In this document: piece after piece, positions 56,164 to 64,000 of the stretch
Numbering within the stretch: the stretch's first letter is position 1
Layout of the letters: every line of letters begins with the position of its first letter
From: Rhizobium bangladeshense
Lineage (GTDB): Bacteria; Pseudomonadota; Alphaproteobacteria; Rhizobiales; Rhizobiaceae
Length of the DNA: 64,000 nt
NCBI RefSeq assembly: GCF_017357245.1
Contig: NZ_CP071612.1
Coordinates: forward strand, 1,801,001 to 1,865,000
Direction of reading: 5' to 3'
Notes under the pieces: model-generated
The model's input: only the letters and a program-made list of their open reading frames with translations
The model's database searches: none
Told to the model about the DNA's origin: nothing
Translations under genes and position numbers: made by a program

Positions 56164-56724
56164 TCAGCTTTTCCGCGCAATCTCCAGAAGCTCCTTATCA
56201 CTCAGCGGCCGCACGATGCCGGTGCCGGTCGAGACAGGGGAGAAGCCGTACATCTGATAGAGCTGCAGTGCGCGCGGATGGTCGAGATTATTGGTGGTCG
56301 TGGTGACGCGCTTCGGATCGAGCGCCCAGATGGCATAGAGGGCCTGCAGCAGAAACCATTTGCCGATGCCGAGCCCGAGCGCATGTTCGATCAGGCCGAA
56401 ATGGCTGAGTTCGATCGTATCCTCGTCTTCACAGAAATATTCGTAGAAGCCGGCCGGTGCGCCGTTGACGTAGAGGACGCTGATATTGTTGCGCTTGTCG
56501 TTCAGCGTTTCCGCCAGCTGCGCGTCGCTCATGCGCAGCCGGTCGACCCACTGCCAGCGCGCGCCTACCTGCCGGTAAAGATAGCGGTAGAAGGGTAGTG
56601 GTATGCCTGGCGCTCGCATGATGGCCGTCTGGATATTGACGGGCACCGGCATGCTCGCCTTCGGCGGCGCCGTCATTTCGAGACGGGTGATATGGGCTTT
56701 AAGCGAAGCGGGCGTCTTTCCCAT
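56164..56724 (-). CDS. GNAT family N-acetyltransferase
   Basis: 186 residues from ATG 56724. GNAT fold: YRYLYRQVGARWQWVDRLRM N-terminal, acetyl-CoA loop ALGLGIGKWFLLQAL (the Q/RxxGxG/A pattern reduced to LGLGIGKW), TNNLDHPRALQLYQMYGF at the end. It is the last gene of the cysK-alaX-sseA operon with five bases between stop and start. Substrate is unknown, perhaps an amino acid or peptide of sulfur metabolism, by context. Confidence 0.82.
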   Translation of the reverse strand: MGKTPASLKAHITRLEMTAPPKASMPVPVNIQTAIMRAPGIPLPFYRYLYRQVGARWQWVDRLRMSDAQLAETLNDKRNNISVLYVNGAPAGFYEYFCEDEDTIELSHFGLIEHALGLGIGKWFLLQALYAIWALDPKRVTTTTNNLDHPRALQLYQMYGFSPVSTGTGIVRPLSDKELLEIARKS

Positions 56725-56729
56725 GGCAG

Positions 56730-57599
56730 TCAAGCTTTGGCCGGCGTCGGCGGACCGGTGACAACAGGCGTATCGTCACGGCTGCCCCATTCGCTCCATG
56801 AACCGTCATAAAGCTTGTTGTCTTGATGGCCGAGGGATTCCAAAGCCAGCGTGATAATCGCGGCCGTGATTCCCGAGCCGCAGGAGGTGACGACCGGCTT
56901 GGAGAGATCAATGCCTGCCTCTTCGATCGTCTGCCTGAGTTCAGGCAGCGATTTGAACCGACCCTGGTTTGCGAAGACGCCGGACGGCAGGCTTCGGGCG
57001 CCGGGCATATGGCCTGAGCGCATGCCGGCACGCGGCTCCGGTTCGGTAGCGGCGAAGCGGCCGGCGCTGCGGGCATCGGCGATCTGCATCGCGCCGCTCG
57101 AGACGATGTCGCGCATGGTCTCGAGCGTCACGACGCGGCTCTCGTCGAAGTTCGGAGTGAAGGTCGCCGGAGCAGGATTGGGTGTGGTGGTTTCGAGTGG
57201 ACGGCCCTCGGCTTTCCAACCGTCTAGACCGCCGTCGAGCACGAAAACATTCTTTGCCCCCATCACCCGGAACAGCCACCAGACGCGCGGCGAGGCAAAC
57301 AGGCCGATACCGTCATAGACGACGATGCGATCACTCTCGCTGATGCCCAGCCGGCCGACTTCGGCGGCGAAAAAGTCAGGCGAGGGGATTGTGTGTGGCA
57401 GTGCCGTCGAGTGGTCGGCGATCTTTTCCTGATCGAAGCGGACGGCACCGGGAATATGGCCCGCCGAATATTCGGCATCGGCGTCGCGCTTCTGCGCCGG
57501 CAGATAGAAGGAGGCGTCCAGCACGCGCAGATCCGGCTTGCCGAGCTCGGCCTGCAGCCATTCGGCCGAGACGACGAAACGGCTCTTGCTCTCAGTCAT
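56730..57599 (-). CDS. sseA: 3-mercaptopyruvate sulfurtransferase
   Basis: 289 residues with two rhodanese domains. The first, with WLQAELGKPDLRVLDASFYL, is the inactive one. The second has the active-site loop SCGSGITA with Cys240. The CGSG(I/V)TA motif distinguishes MST from thiosulfate sulfurtransferase (CRxGxR). It transfers sulfur from mercaptopyruvate to thiols or cyanide. It lies 14 bp after alaX and five bp before the GNAT gene, so it is part of the cysteine operon. Confidence 0.93.
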   Translation of the reverse strand: MTESKSRFVVSAEWLQAELGKPDLRVLDASFYLPAQKRDADAEYSAGHIPGAVRFDQEKIADHSTALPHTIPSPDFFAAEVGRLGISESDRIVVYDGIGLFASPRVWWLFRVMGAKNVFVLDGGLDGWKAEGRPLETTTPNPAPATFTPNFDESRVVTLETMRDIVSSGAMQIADARSAGRFAATEPEPRAGMRSGHMPGARSLPSGVFANQGRFKSLPELRQTIEEAGIDLSKPVVTSCGSGITAAIITLALESLGHQDNKLYDGSWSEWGSRDDTPVVTGPPTPAKA

Positions 57600-57613
57600 T
57601 ATGGTCTCCCTTG

Positions 57614-58351
57614 TCAGGCTTCTTCGCCGGGCGTGCCGAAGCGGATGCGGAAGCGTCGGTTCTCCTTGCCCTTCTTTTCAATCTTGGCGATATGGATCTG
57701 GCCGACTTCCTGCGTCTCCGAGACATGTGTGCCGCCACAGGGCTGGCTGTCAATCGAGGAGTTCTCGCCGATGCAGACGAGACTGACCCGGCCGAGCCCC
57801 ATCGGCGGGCGCACGTTCTTCGATTTGACGATGTCGGGATTGGCCGCCAGCTCGTCGTCGGTGATCCATTGCAAATAGACTGGATGGTTCTGGCCGACCA
57901 GCTCCATCAGTTTGGCCGTTACCTCGTCCTTGTCGATTGTCTCGCTCATGTCGAAGTCGACGCGGCTTTCCTCCTCGCCGACGGCGGCGCCGGTGATCGG
58001 ATAGGAGCAGATGACCGACAGCAGGTGGCAGGCCGTGTGCATGCGCATCAGCCGGTAGCGGCGCGGCCAATCGACATGCAGCACCAGCGTCTCGCCAACC
58101 TCCGGCCGCGGCTCGTTTTCGAGCGGCACATGGATGATGACGTCTTTGCCGGCGCCGTGTTTCGTCTGGCCGAGTGCGATCTTGGTGCCGTCGGCACGTT
58201 CAAGTTGGCCAGTGTCGCCTGGCTGGCCGCCCGATGTAGCATAAAAGCAGGTCTGGTTGAGCTCGATGCCCCCGTCGTCGTGAACGGCGGTCACGACCGC
58301 CTCGCACGTCGAGAGATAGAAGTCGTCGCGATAGAGGGCATTGACGGGCAT
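57614..58351 (-). CDS. alaX: Alanyl-tRNA editing protein AlaX
   Basis: 245 residues, the trans-editing form related to the AlaRS/ThrRS editing domain. Zinc site residues: HTACH (His105, His109) and CGGTH (Cys205, His209), all present. The N-terminal DDFYLSTCEAVVTA and FYATSGGQPGDTG strands belong to the AlaX-M type. It deacylates Ser- or Gly-tRNA(Ala). It sits six bases after cysK and 14 before sseA; serine is the precursor of cysteine synthesis, so clearance of Ser-tRNA(Ala) fits the context. Confidence 0.9.
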   Translation of the reverse strand: MPVNALYRDDFYLSTCEAVVTAVHDDGGIELNQTCFYATSGGQPGDTGQLERADGTKIALGQTKHGAGKDVIIHVPLENEPRPEVGETLVLHVDWPRRYRLMRMHTACHLLSVICSYPITGAAVGEEESRVDFDMSETIDKDEVTAKLMELVGQNHPVYLQWITDDELAANPDIVKSKNVRPPMGLGRVSLVCIGENSSIDSQPCGGTHVSETQEVGQIHIAKIEKKGKENRRFRIRFGTPGEEA

Positions 58352-58357
58352 GAGGTC

Positions 58358-59395
58358 TCACACGGGCTCGTAGGGAACGTGTATCTCGGACGAAGCAGTC
58401 ATCCAGGCCGGAACGGGCAGTCCCTTCGACTTGAGGAAATCCGGATTGAAGAGCTTCGACTGATAACGGTTGCCGTAGTCGCAGAGGATTGTCACCACCG
58501 TGTGACCGGGTCCGAGATCCCGGGCGAGATTGACCGCACCGGCAATGTTGATCGCTGTCGAGCCGCCGAGGCACAGCCCCTCGTTTTCGACGAGGTCGAA
58601 AAGATAGGGAAGAGCTTCGGCATCGGAAATTCGATAGGCGTAATCGGGGGTAAAACCCTCGAGATTGGCGGTGATGCGGCCCTGGCCGATACCTTCAGTA
58701 ATGGATGATCCCTCGGATTTCAGCGTGCCGTTTTGATAGAACTCATAGAGGGCGGCGCCGTCGGGATCGGCAATCCCGATCTTGACGTCCGGCTTGAAAG
58801 TCTTGAGTCCTGCGGCGACACCCGCCAGCGTGCCCCCGGAGCCCACTGAGCAGATAAAGCCGTCGATCTTGCCTCCGGTATCGTTCCAGATTTCCGGCGC
58901 GGTCGTTTCGATATGAGCCTGTCGGTTGGCGACGTTGTCAAACTGGTTCGCCCAGATCGCTCCGTTCGGTTCGCTCTTCGCCATTTGTTCGGCAAGTCGG
59001 CCGGATACTTTCACGTAGTTGTTCGGGTTCTTGTAGGGAACGGCCGGCACCTCGACGAGCTCGGCGCCCAGCAGTTTCAGCGCGTCCTTCTTTTCCTGGC
59101 TCTGCGTTTCCGGGATGACGATGACGGTGCGGTAGCCGAGCGCCTTGGCGACCAGCGTCAGCCCGATGCCGGTATTGCCGGCCGTGCCTTCGACAATGAC
59201 GCCGCCAGGTCGAAGCAGCCCCTTTCGCTCCGCGTCGCGGATAATGTAGAGGGCGGCACGGTCCTTGACCGACTGGCCGGGGTTCAGGAACTCCGCCTTG
59301 CCGAGAATGGCGCAGCCGGTTGCCGCGGAGGCGCCCTTGAGTTTGATCAGGGGCGTATTGCCGATGGCTTCGAGGACGGAGGGATGGAAGGTCAT
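58358..59395 (-). CDS. cysK: Cysteine synthase A (O-acetylserine sulfhydrylase)
   Basis: 345 residues. A fold-type II PLP enzyme; PLP lysine is Lys44 in PGQSVKDRAA, substrate loop EGTAGNTGIG (69-78) and the phosphate loop SVGSGGTLAG. C-terminal GLCLGGSTAINIAGAVNLA completes the active site. It makes cysteine from O-acetylserine and sulfide. It begins the four-gene operon with alaX, sseA and GNAT. It has a C-terminal extension of about 25 residues beyond E. coli CysK. Confidence 0.93.
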   Translation of the reverse strand: MTFHPSVLEAIGNTPLIKLKGASAATGCAILGKAEFLNPGQSVKDRAALYIIRDAERKGLLRPGGVIVEGTAGNTGIGLTLVAKALGYRTVIVIPETQSQEKKDALKLLGAELVEVPAVPYKNPNNYVKVSGRLAEQMAKSEPNGAIWANQFDNVANRQAHIETTAPEIWNDTGGKIDGFICSVGSGGTLAGVAAGLKTFKPDVKIGIADPDGAALYEFYQNGTLKSEGSSITEGIGQGRITANLEGFTPDYAYRISDAEALPYLFDLVENEGLCLGGSTAINIAGAVNLARDLGPGHTVVTILCDYGNRYQSKLFNPDFLKSKGLPVPAWMTASSEIHVPYEPV

Positions 59396-59632
59396 GGAAT
59401 CTGCCTCTTTCGAACTCTTACTTTAGGAACGGTCTTTTCCCTTCACAAGGCTGTGTTGGCAAGAAATGCTATTCCACGGCCCTTACGGTCACGATAAAAT
59501 TTCCCTCTCCTCGCTGGAAATGGCCCGAGAGTGCGATCCTACCGTGCCGTGGTGATCCGAAGATTGACTTTACCCGTACGGATGACGACAAAGCGACAAC
59601 GCAGCACGGTAGCGGGCTTGGCCGAAACCGAC

Positions 59633-60277
59633 ATGGTTCACGAGCAGATCGACACAATCGATGCATTGATGGCGCACTATGTCGCCGGCTCTTTGCCCGA
59701 GCCGGCGCGGGTGCTCGTATGCTCGCATCTCGAAATGAAGCCGGGCAATCGCAGCCTGGTGAACGCGCTCGAGCTACTGGCCGGAGAGGCGCTGGAAAAC
59801 ACGCCGGAAGCCGCCATCGCCCACCGCGAGCAGCGGCTTGCGGCAATCTTCTCCTCCAGCTCTCCCGATCTTAGGCCGCAGACGATCGGGAGATCCGAAA
59901 CTGCGCTGTTTCCCCGGGCGTTGTGGGATCTTGTCGGCTTCGAGCTCCAGGATGTTCCCTGGCGCAGGCGGCTGCCCGGCCTTAAGGAATATTCACTCGA
60001 CAGGGAGGGCTGCGAGGTCCGTCTGATGTGGATCCGCCCTGGTCGCGCCTTGCCGGCGCACACTCATAAACGCATGGAGCTGATCCTGGTTCTCGATGGG
60101 GCTTTCAACGATGAGCGCGGCCATTTCGGCCCCGGCGACATCTCGATTGCCGACGAGACTGTCGATCACCGGCCTGTTGCTGAAAAGGACAGGCCTTGCA
60201 TAGCTTTCGCCGTTTCAGATGGACCTGTCCGACTGACCGGATCCTTCCGTCAGATGATCGGCGACCTCATCGGCTGA
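59633..60277 (+). CDS. ChrR-like cupin protein (anti-sigma-type) lacking zinc cysteines
   Basis: 214 residues from ATG 59633 (59582 is an in-frame alternative). It has the two-domain ChrR layout: an N-terminal helical anti-sigma domain (residues about 8-90) and a C-terminal cupin (RLMWIRPGRALPAHTHKRMELILVL with the cupin His residues). In ChrR the first domain binds zinc with His6, His31, Cys35 and Cys38. Here the HxxxCxxC segment reads HLEMKPGN: the His is kept, both Cys are missing. No ECF sigma gene lies next to it. It precedes the SDR gene on the same strand. Confidence 0.8.
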   Translation: MVHEQIDTIDALMAHYVAGSLPEPARVLVCSHLEMKPGNRSLVNALELLAGEALENTPEAAIAHREQRLAAIFSSSSPDLRPQTIGRSETALFPRALWDLVGFELQDVPWRRRLPGLKEYSLDREGCEVRLMWIRPGRALPAHTHKRMELILVLDGAFNDERGHFGPGDISIADETVDHRPVAEKDRPCIAFAVSDGPVRLTGSFRQMIGDLIG

Positions 60278-60309
60278 AAGCAGCCACAATGGTGTGATAG
60301 AGCCATAAA

Positions 60310-60342
60310 TCCGGGAGGCGCAAAAACTTCCGGACCTTTTTT
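60310..60342 (+). terminator. Rho-independent terminator after the ChrR-like gene
   Basis: TCCGGGAG (60310-60317) pairs with CTTCCGGA (60327-60334) with one G-U pair, followed by CCTTTTTTCG. It is 33 bp past the ChrR-like stop, so the downstream SDR gene probably has its own promoter or receives only readthrough. Confidence 0.8.
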
Positions 60343-60375
60343 CGTGTTGGTCAGGCAGAGCCGGAGGAGCATGTC

Positions 60376-61212
60376 ATGCGTGATTTCATCGCCCGTCCCG
60401 AACATGGAATCGTCTGGATCTCGGGCGCGAGCTCGGGTATTGGCCGGGCGCTTGCGCTGAAACTTGCCGGCGAAGGATACAAGGTCGCCGTCACCGCCAG
60501 AAGCCACGAAAAGCTGGTCGAGCTGCAGGCCGAAGCCAGGGGCCTTTCCGGCAGCATTATAGTCCTCGACGGTGATGTCAGCGATGCCGAGGACATGGAA
60601 CATGTCCTTGCCTCCATCGAATATGAGCATGGCACGCTCGCCATGGCAATCCTCAATGCCGGTGTCAACCTGCCGGTCTACGCGGAGGACCTGGACCGCG
60701 CCGCTTTCGAAAAAAGCTTTGCCGTCAATCTTTCCGGCGTCGTGAACTGTCTGTTGCCGGCGATCCGCCATATGAAGGCGAAAGGGCAGGGACAGATCGC
60801 CATCGTCTCTTCCGTCACCGGTTATGGCGGCCTGCCGACGGGGGCTGCCTATGGCGCAACCAAGGCGGCGTTGATCAACATGGCCGAAAGCCTGAAATTC
60901 GATCTCGACAAGATGGGCATTCGCATTCAGCTCATCAGCCCGGGCTTCGTTGACACGCCGACGATGGGGAAGAGCGCCCTTCCGATGCGGGCGGCGCTGA
61001 TCTCCTCCGAGAAAGCTGCCTGCCAGATTGCCGCCGGGCTGAAATCGCAGGCTTTCGAGATCGCTTTCCCCCGGCGCTTTGCCACAATGCTGAAGCTGGC
61101 GCGTCTGCTCCCCTATGGCGCTTATTTTCCATTGATGAACCACCTGACGGGCTGGCGGCAGCGGCCGCCGCTGGATGATCACCATCCGGTGATGCCGCAC
61201 CCTGCGGAATGA
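60376..61212 (+). CDS. SDR family oxidoreductase (photolyase-linked type)
   Basis: 278 residues, ATG 60376 with GGAGGAG upstream. It is an SDR with SGASSGIG (16-23), NAG in ILNAGVNLPVY, and catalytic YGATKAALINMAES, and a C-terminal extra segment (PRRFATMLKLARLLPYGAYF) seen in SDRs of the singlet-oxygen response clusters of alphaproteobacteria. These sit near phr, cfa and sigE/chrR. Here a ChrR-like protein is upstream and photolyase downstream (convergent), so it may be a relic or member of that response. Confidence 0.85.
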   Translation: MRDFIARPEHGIVWISGASSGIGRALALKLAGEGYKVAVTARSHEKLVELQAEARGLSGSIIVLDGDVSDAEDMEHVLASIEYEHGTLAMAILNAGVNLPVYAEDLDRAAFEKSFAVNLSGVVNCLLPAIRHMKAKGQGQIAIVSSVTGYGGLPTGAAYGATKAALINMAESLKFDLDKMGIRIQLISPGFVDTPTMGKSALPMRAALISSEKAACQIAAGLKSQAFEIAFPRRFATMLKLARLLPYGAYFPLMNHLTGWRQRPPLDDHHPVMPHPAE

Positions 61213-61287
61213 TCAACGGCGCGCCTGACATTCGGAAGCCGGAGGCGGCGTTTCGTAGATCGGCTAGCTGCGGACGGATGTGCGCGT

Positions 61288-62736
61288 TTATCCCCCGTTC
61301 GATATAGCCTTGTAGGCGGCCAGTGCTCGGTTTCGGGCACCGGCGTGATCGACGATCGGTTTCGGATAGGTCTCGCCAAGAACAATGCCGGCTTCCTCGA
61401 GCACACGCTTCGGCGCCTCGAAGGGCCGGTGGATGTATTTCGCCTCGAGCGCTCGAAGCTCCGGCACATAGGTTCTGACATAGTCCCCTTCGGGATCGAA
61501 GGTTTCGCCCTGCAGCACCGGGTTGAAGATGCGAAAGAAAGGCGAGGCATCGGCTCCCGAACCCGCCACCCATTGCCAGCCCGCGGCATTGTTGGCGGGG
61601 TCGGCATCGACCAGCGTATCGCGAAACCAAGCTTCGCCGGAACGCCAGTCGATCATCAAGTCCTTGACAAGGAAGGAAGCGACAATCATGCGCACGCGAT
61701 TGTGCATCCAGCCGTGGCGCCAGAGCTGGCGCATGCCGGCGTCGACGATCGGATAGCCGGTCTTGCCGCGACGCCATGCCTCGAAGTCCTCGCCGCTGTT
61801 GTGCCATTCGAACCCGTCAAAACGACCATTCCAGTTCTCAGATGCCAGTTTGGGAAAGTGCAAAAGCAGGTGATAGGAGAATTCGCGCCAGGCTATCTCC
61901 TTGCGGAAATGCACGATATCGGCCGTCGGCGTTTTCGACAAACCACGCGTCGCATCCCAGATGCGGGCAGGGGAGATCTCGCCGAACGCCAAATGCGGCG
62001 ACAGCATCGATGTCGCCGGCTTCGCAGGATAGTCGCGGTTTTCCTTATAGCCATTGAGCGCGTCTTCGATGAAGGTGCCGAGTCTCACCTGTGCGCCCTG
62101 CTCGCCCGGCGTCCATACGTCGGCGAATTCCTTGGCCCAGTTCGGCTTCCTAGGCAGTAGCTTCCAGCTCTCCAGCCTTTCCGAGGTCGGAAGCCGCGAT
62201 GCCAGCCGCAGCGACGCAGGTGCGTCGAGTGGCGGCCCAGGTTCGCCCGCTCGCTCGAGTGCCCGCCAGAATGGCGCGTAGACGCGGTACGGCGCACCCT
62301 TCCCGGTCATCAGCCTGGATGGTTCATGCAGCAGCTGGCCGCCGAAGCTTCTCGTCTCGATCGCCTGCTTTTCCAGTTCGTGCTCGATGCGGATGTCGAT
62401 CGAAAGACCAGATGGGTCGTAGCGGCGGTTCCAGAAGACAGCATCGGCGCCGCTTTCCCTGATAACCGCCCGAAGCACATCGAGCGCCTCACCGCTTACA
62501 AGCACCAGCCGTCCCTGCCGCGAACGCAGCGATTTGCCGAGCGCATCCAGCGAATGATGAAGCCACCAGGCTTGGGCTGCGCCGAGCGGACCTGTACCTG
62601 CTGCCCTTGGCTCGTTGATGTAAAGAGCGATGATTGGCCGCGCGGAGACGTGGGCGGCGTTGAGAGCCTGATTATCGTCCAGGCGCAAATCCTTTCGAAA
62701 CCACAGGATGACAGGTTTTTCCGCGTTGTTTGCCAA
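61288..62736 (-). CDS. phrB: Deoxyribodipyrimidine photo-lyase
   Basis: About 482 residues from TTG 62736 (TTG 62745 is possible; no ATG fits). It is a class I CPD photolyase. N-terminal antenna domain VILWFRKDLRLDDNQALNAA. C-terminal FAD domain with SMLSPHLAFGEISPARIW, the FRKEIAWREFSYHLLLHFP helix, KTGYPIVDAGMRQLWRHGWM, and NAAGWQWVAGSGADASPFFRI. It repairs cyclobutane pyrimidine dimers with blue light. It is convergent with the SDR 75 bp away. The in-frame stretch upstream of 62745 shows no domain and is non-coding. Confidence 0.93.
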   Translation of the reverse strand: MANNAEKPVILWFRKDLRLDDNQALNAAHVSARPIIALYINEPRAAGTGPLGAAQAWWLHHSLDALGKSLRSRQGRLVLVSGEALDVLRAVIRESGADAVFWNRRYDPSGLSIDIRIEHELEKQAIETRSFGGQLLHEPSRLMTGKGAPYRVYAPFWRALERAGEPGPPLDAPASLRLASRLPTSERLESWKLLPRKPNWAKEFADVWTPGEQGAQVRLGTFIEDALNGYKENRDYPAKPATSMLSPHLAFGEISPARIWDATRGLSKTPTADIVHFRKEIAWREFSYHLLLHFPKLASENWNGRFDGFEWHNSGEDFEAWRRGKTGYPIVDAGMRQLWRHGWMHNRVRMIVASFLVKDLMIDWRSGEAWFRDTLVDADPANNAAGWQWVAGSGADASPFFRIFNPVLQGETFDPEGDYVRTYVPELRALEAKYIHRPFEAPKRVLEEAGIVLGETYPKPIVDHAGARNRALAAYKAISNGG

Positions 62737-62838
62737 TGAAACCAATTCCGTGCTCGCGTTAGTTTTCGGCCGAGTACGGATGTACGCAACGGTCGGGTCA
62801 AAAGTTTCATGCGGGGAGCTTTTTTCCGCCGTGACATG

Positions 62839-62862
62839 AAAAAGGCCGGCATATGCCGGCCT
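62839..62862 (-). terminator. Rho-independent terminator of the small exported protein gene
   Basis: AGGCCGGCAT/ATGCCGGCCT, a perfect 20-bp palindrome (62843-62862). On the minus strand it is followed by TTTTT, 38 bp past the exported protein stop. It also isolates the photolyase promoter from upstream transcription. Confidence 0.9.
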
Positions 62863-62899
62863 CTCTGAGCGTGGTGTTTCAAAGCGGGCGATAACCTGG

Positions 62900-63226
62900 T
62901 CAGTTGTCGTATTCGCGGCAGGCTTCGCTGATCGAGGCGCCGCTCTGACCGCCGCGCGTGTCGATACCGGTACCCTGCTGCGGCATGCCGGCGCATTCCA
63001 TCGCCTGCGGCTGGCGGATGCTTTGTGTCGTGGTCGGATCAACCGGTGCGACTTGGACAGGACGAATACCATTGTCGCTGTTGGTGTAGTCGGAAGAATA
63101 GTTAGGCGAACTCGGATCGGTCGATCCGCCATTGGTCGGTCCGATAGGATCAGGGTTCGACTGGGCAAAGGCTGACGACGCCATGCCGATCGCAAGCAAC
63201 GAAGCGGCAATAAGAGATTTGGTCAT
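62900..63226 (-). CDS. Small exported protein of unknown function
   Basis: 108 residues. A strong ribosome binding site (AAGGAGG) precedes ATG 63226. The Sec signal peptide MTKSLIAASLLAIGMASSAF is followed by cleavage near FAQS. The mature part is polar and Asn/Ser/Pro/Gly-rich (SNPDPIGPTNGGSTDPSSPN) with two cysteines (MECAGMP and EACREYDN), perhaps one disulfide. Probably periplasmic and disordered. No family is recognised. The gene has its own terminator. Confidence 0.75.
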   Translation of the reverse strand: MTKSLIAASLLAIGMASSAFAQSNPDPIGPTNGGSTDPSSPNYSSDYTNSDNGIRPVQVAPVDPTTTQSIRQPQAMECAGMPQQGTGIDTRGGQSGASISEACREYDN

Positions 63227-63838
63227 GAGGATATCCTCCTTTGATTTTCATCATGGATGACCTCTGGGTAACCACCTGGAGGAATCATTGTTCCGATATT
63301 TTTGAGAAACCTGCACGCGAGCCTTGCATGGTCACGCTTAAACCTTAACGGGCGAAGCCGCTGGATCGGCCACGCCGCCTGCCTTGGTGGCATGGCAAGG
63401 CCCCTATGTTCGTTGCTCCACGCGAGGCCGCAGATCTTGGGCTGCAGATTGCGCTTGCACTCGCCCTGACGGCAGGCTGAAGCGGTCGCATTGGCGGCCG
63501 TGGGTGGCGAGAAGGCGGGTATCTCAGCGATTGTTGTCGGCCGCCCGCTATGGACCGCAGTCCCGATGCGCATCGACCCCGCAGAAATGGCCGATCTCCG
63601 CGCTGACCCGCTCACGGCGTAGGAACTCCCAGACCGCTCCAAACAACTGTGCCAGACCGGATAGGCTTGCGCGTCTCCCTGCGATTTGATTGCCACCTCG
63701 GGTACGACGGCCTTCTAAAACAGATCTCGCGTCAAGGTGTTTCCGAGGGTTGCAAAACGCAGCAATTTGCCGTTTCATCGTCGACAGCGACAACCATCCG
63801 ACACTCCTCCTTAACGAGATCCGCCCTTGCACCCGCCG
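63227..63838. other. Intergenic stretch, 612 bp, nothing recognised
   Basis: Two long but unlikely frames (about 100 and 157 codons) overlap on opposite strands between 63223 and 63696. Neither has a ribosome binding site, and both are rich in Ser and Arg, as expected for GC-rich non-coding DNA. The last 150 bases lead to the HAD gene. Confidence 0.4.
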
Positions 63839-64000
63839 ATGCCCCATGGCTTCGAGAAGCCCTATGCCGCCTTCCTGTTCGACATGGACGGCACCATCCT
63901 CAATTCGATTCTCGCCGCCGAGCGGGTTTGGAGCGACTGGGCAAGACGCCATGGACTCGATGTCGCAACCTTCTTGCCGAAGATGCATGGATCGCGCGGC
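63839..64000 (+). CDS. HAD family hydrolase, N-terminal part (cut by window end)
   Basis: 54 codons are visible. Motif I is FLFDMDGTIL, with the nucleophile Asp and the acid/base Asp, followed by NSILAAERVWSDWARRHGLD. This fits the phosphoglycolate phosphatase/beta-phosphoglucomutase-like subfamily, which keeps an alpha-helical cap after motif I. The start could also be TTG 63827. Whether it is a sugar-phosphate phosphatase or another HAD enzyme cannot be judged from this part. Confidence 0.85.
   Translation, partial: MPHGFEKPYAAFLFDMDGTILNSILAAERVWSDWARRHGLDVATFLPKMHGSRG

Noticed and set aside
63223..63696. Minus-strand frame of 157 codons next to the small exported protein
   Set aside because: It overlaps a competing plus-strand frame, has no ribosome binding site, and has the Ser/Arg-rich composition of non-coding GC-rich DNA.

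Overview
The window reads as a chromosomal segment of a fast-growing rhizobium of the Rhizobium leguminosarum/etli type. This rests on the GC-rich coding style, an adenosylcobalamin-dependent ribonucleotide reductase (NrdJ) as the only reductase seen, an Atu4866-family protein, rhizobial CueR/CopA genes, and many SDR/LysR/AraC redox cassettes. The assignment is inferred from protein character, not from a database search. No rRNA, insertion sequence, integrase, phage module or CRISPR array was found. There is one tRNA, Leu-TAA.

Layout. (1) 1-3.5 kb: the end of a maleylacetoacetate isomerase gene, a MEKHLA-domain protein, a patatin-like phospholipase and a SixA-type phosphatase. (2) 3.5-10.6 kb: a copper-handling island with a YqaA-like membrane protein, cytochrome b561, a Cys/His-rich exported protein, a DUF305 protein, a Cys-rich four-helix copper-storage protein, a cytochrome c'-like protein, cueR, the copper ATPase copA, a class III nucleotide cyclase fused to a YHS metal-binding domain, and copZ. 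Matching MerR-type promoters with 19-bp spacers precede copA and copZ. (3) 10.6-15.7 kb: gene remnants (Crp/Fnr tail, RecQ fragment), a frameshifted NmrA-family gene next to an HxlR regulator, a LysR regulator and a Tat-exported metallo-beta-lactamase-fold hydrolase. (4) 15.7-20.4 kb: a complete CUT2 sugar ABC transporter operon. (5) 20.6-33.2 kb: an accessory redox region with a DUF805 protein, SDR plus aldehyde dehydrogenase, DoxX, an SDR/SnoaL/SDR/WrbA operon, two AraC regulators, a monooxygenase, an Atu4866 protein, a pirin and a LysR regulator. One SDR here is frameshifted through its own terminator and an NADPH-dependent F420 reductase-like gene carries an in-frame amber stop.

(6) 33.8-64 kb looks like stable core genome: nrdJ with an NrdR-like box, gpt, a tandem universal stress protein, a molybdopterin-binding-domain protein, tRNA-Leu, VanZ, ilvA, HlyU, a GGDEF cyclase, an SDR/TetR pair with a double operator, an azoR/LysR pair, cpdB, PilZ, an EamA transporter, an Lrp/alanine dehydrogenase pair, DUF1203, an MFS permease, a compact cysK-alaX-sseA-GNAT operon, a ChrR-like protein lacking the usual zinc cysteines, an SDR, a photolyase, a small exported protein and the start of a HAD hydrolase.

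Themes. Most accessory genes are pairs of a redox enzyme and a divergent regulator. A 21-22 nt motif is shared by the promoters of doxX, pirin/lysR and azoR/lysR, and two of those loci encode closely related LysR proteins, so they may form one electrophile/quinone-type stress regulon. The most novel candidate system is the copper island, where a predicted catalytically competent cyclase with a metal-binding YHS tail sits between copA and copZ, beside the remnant of a Crp/Fnr-family regulator.
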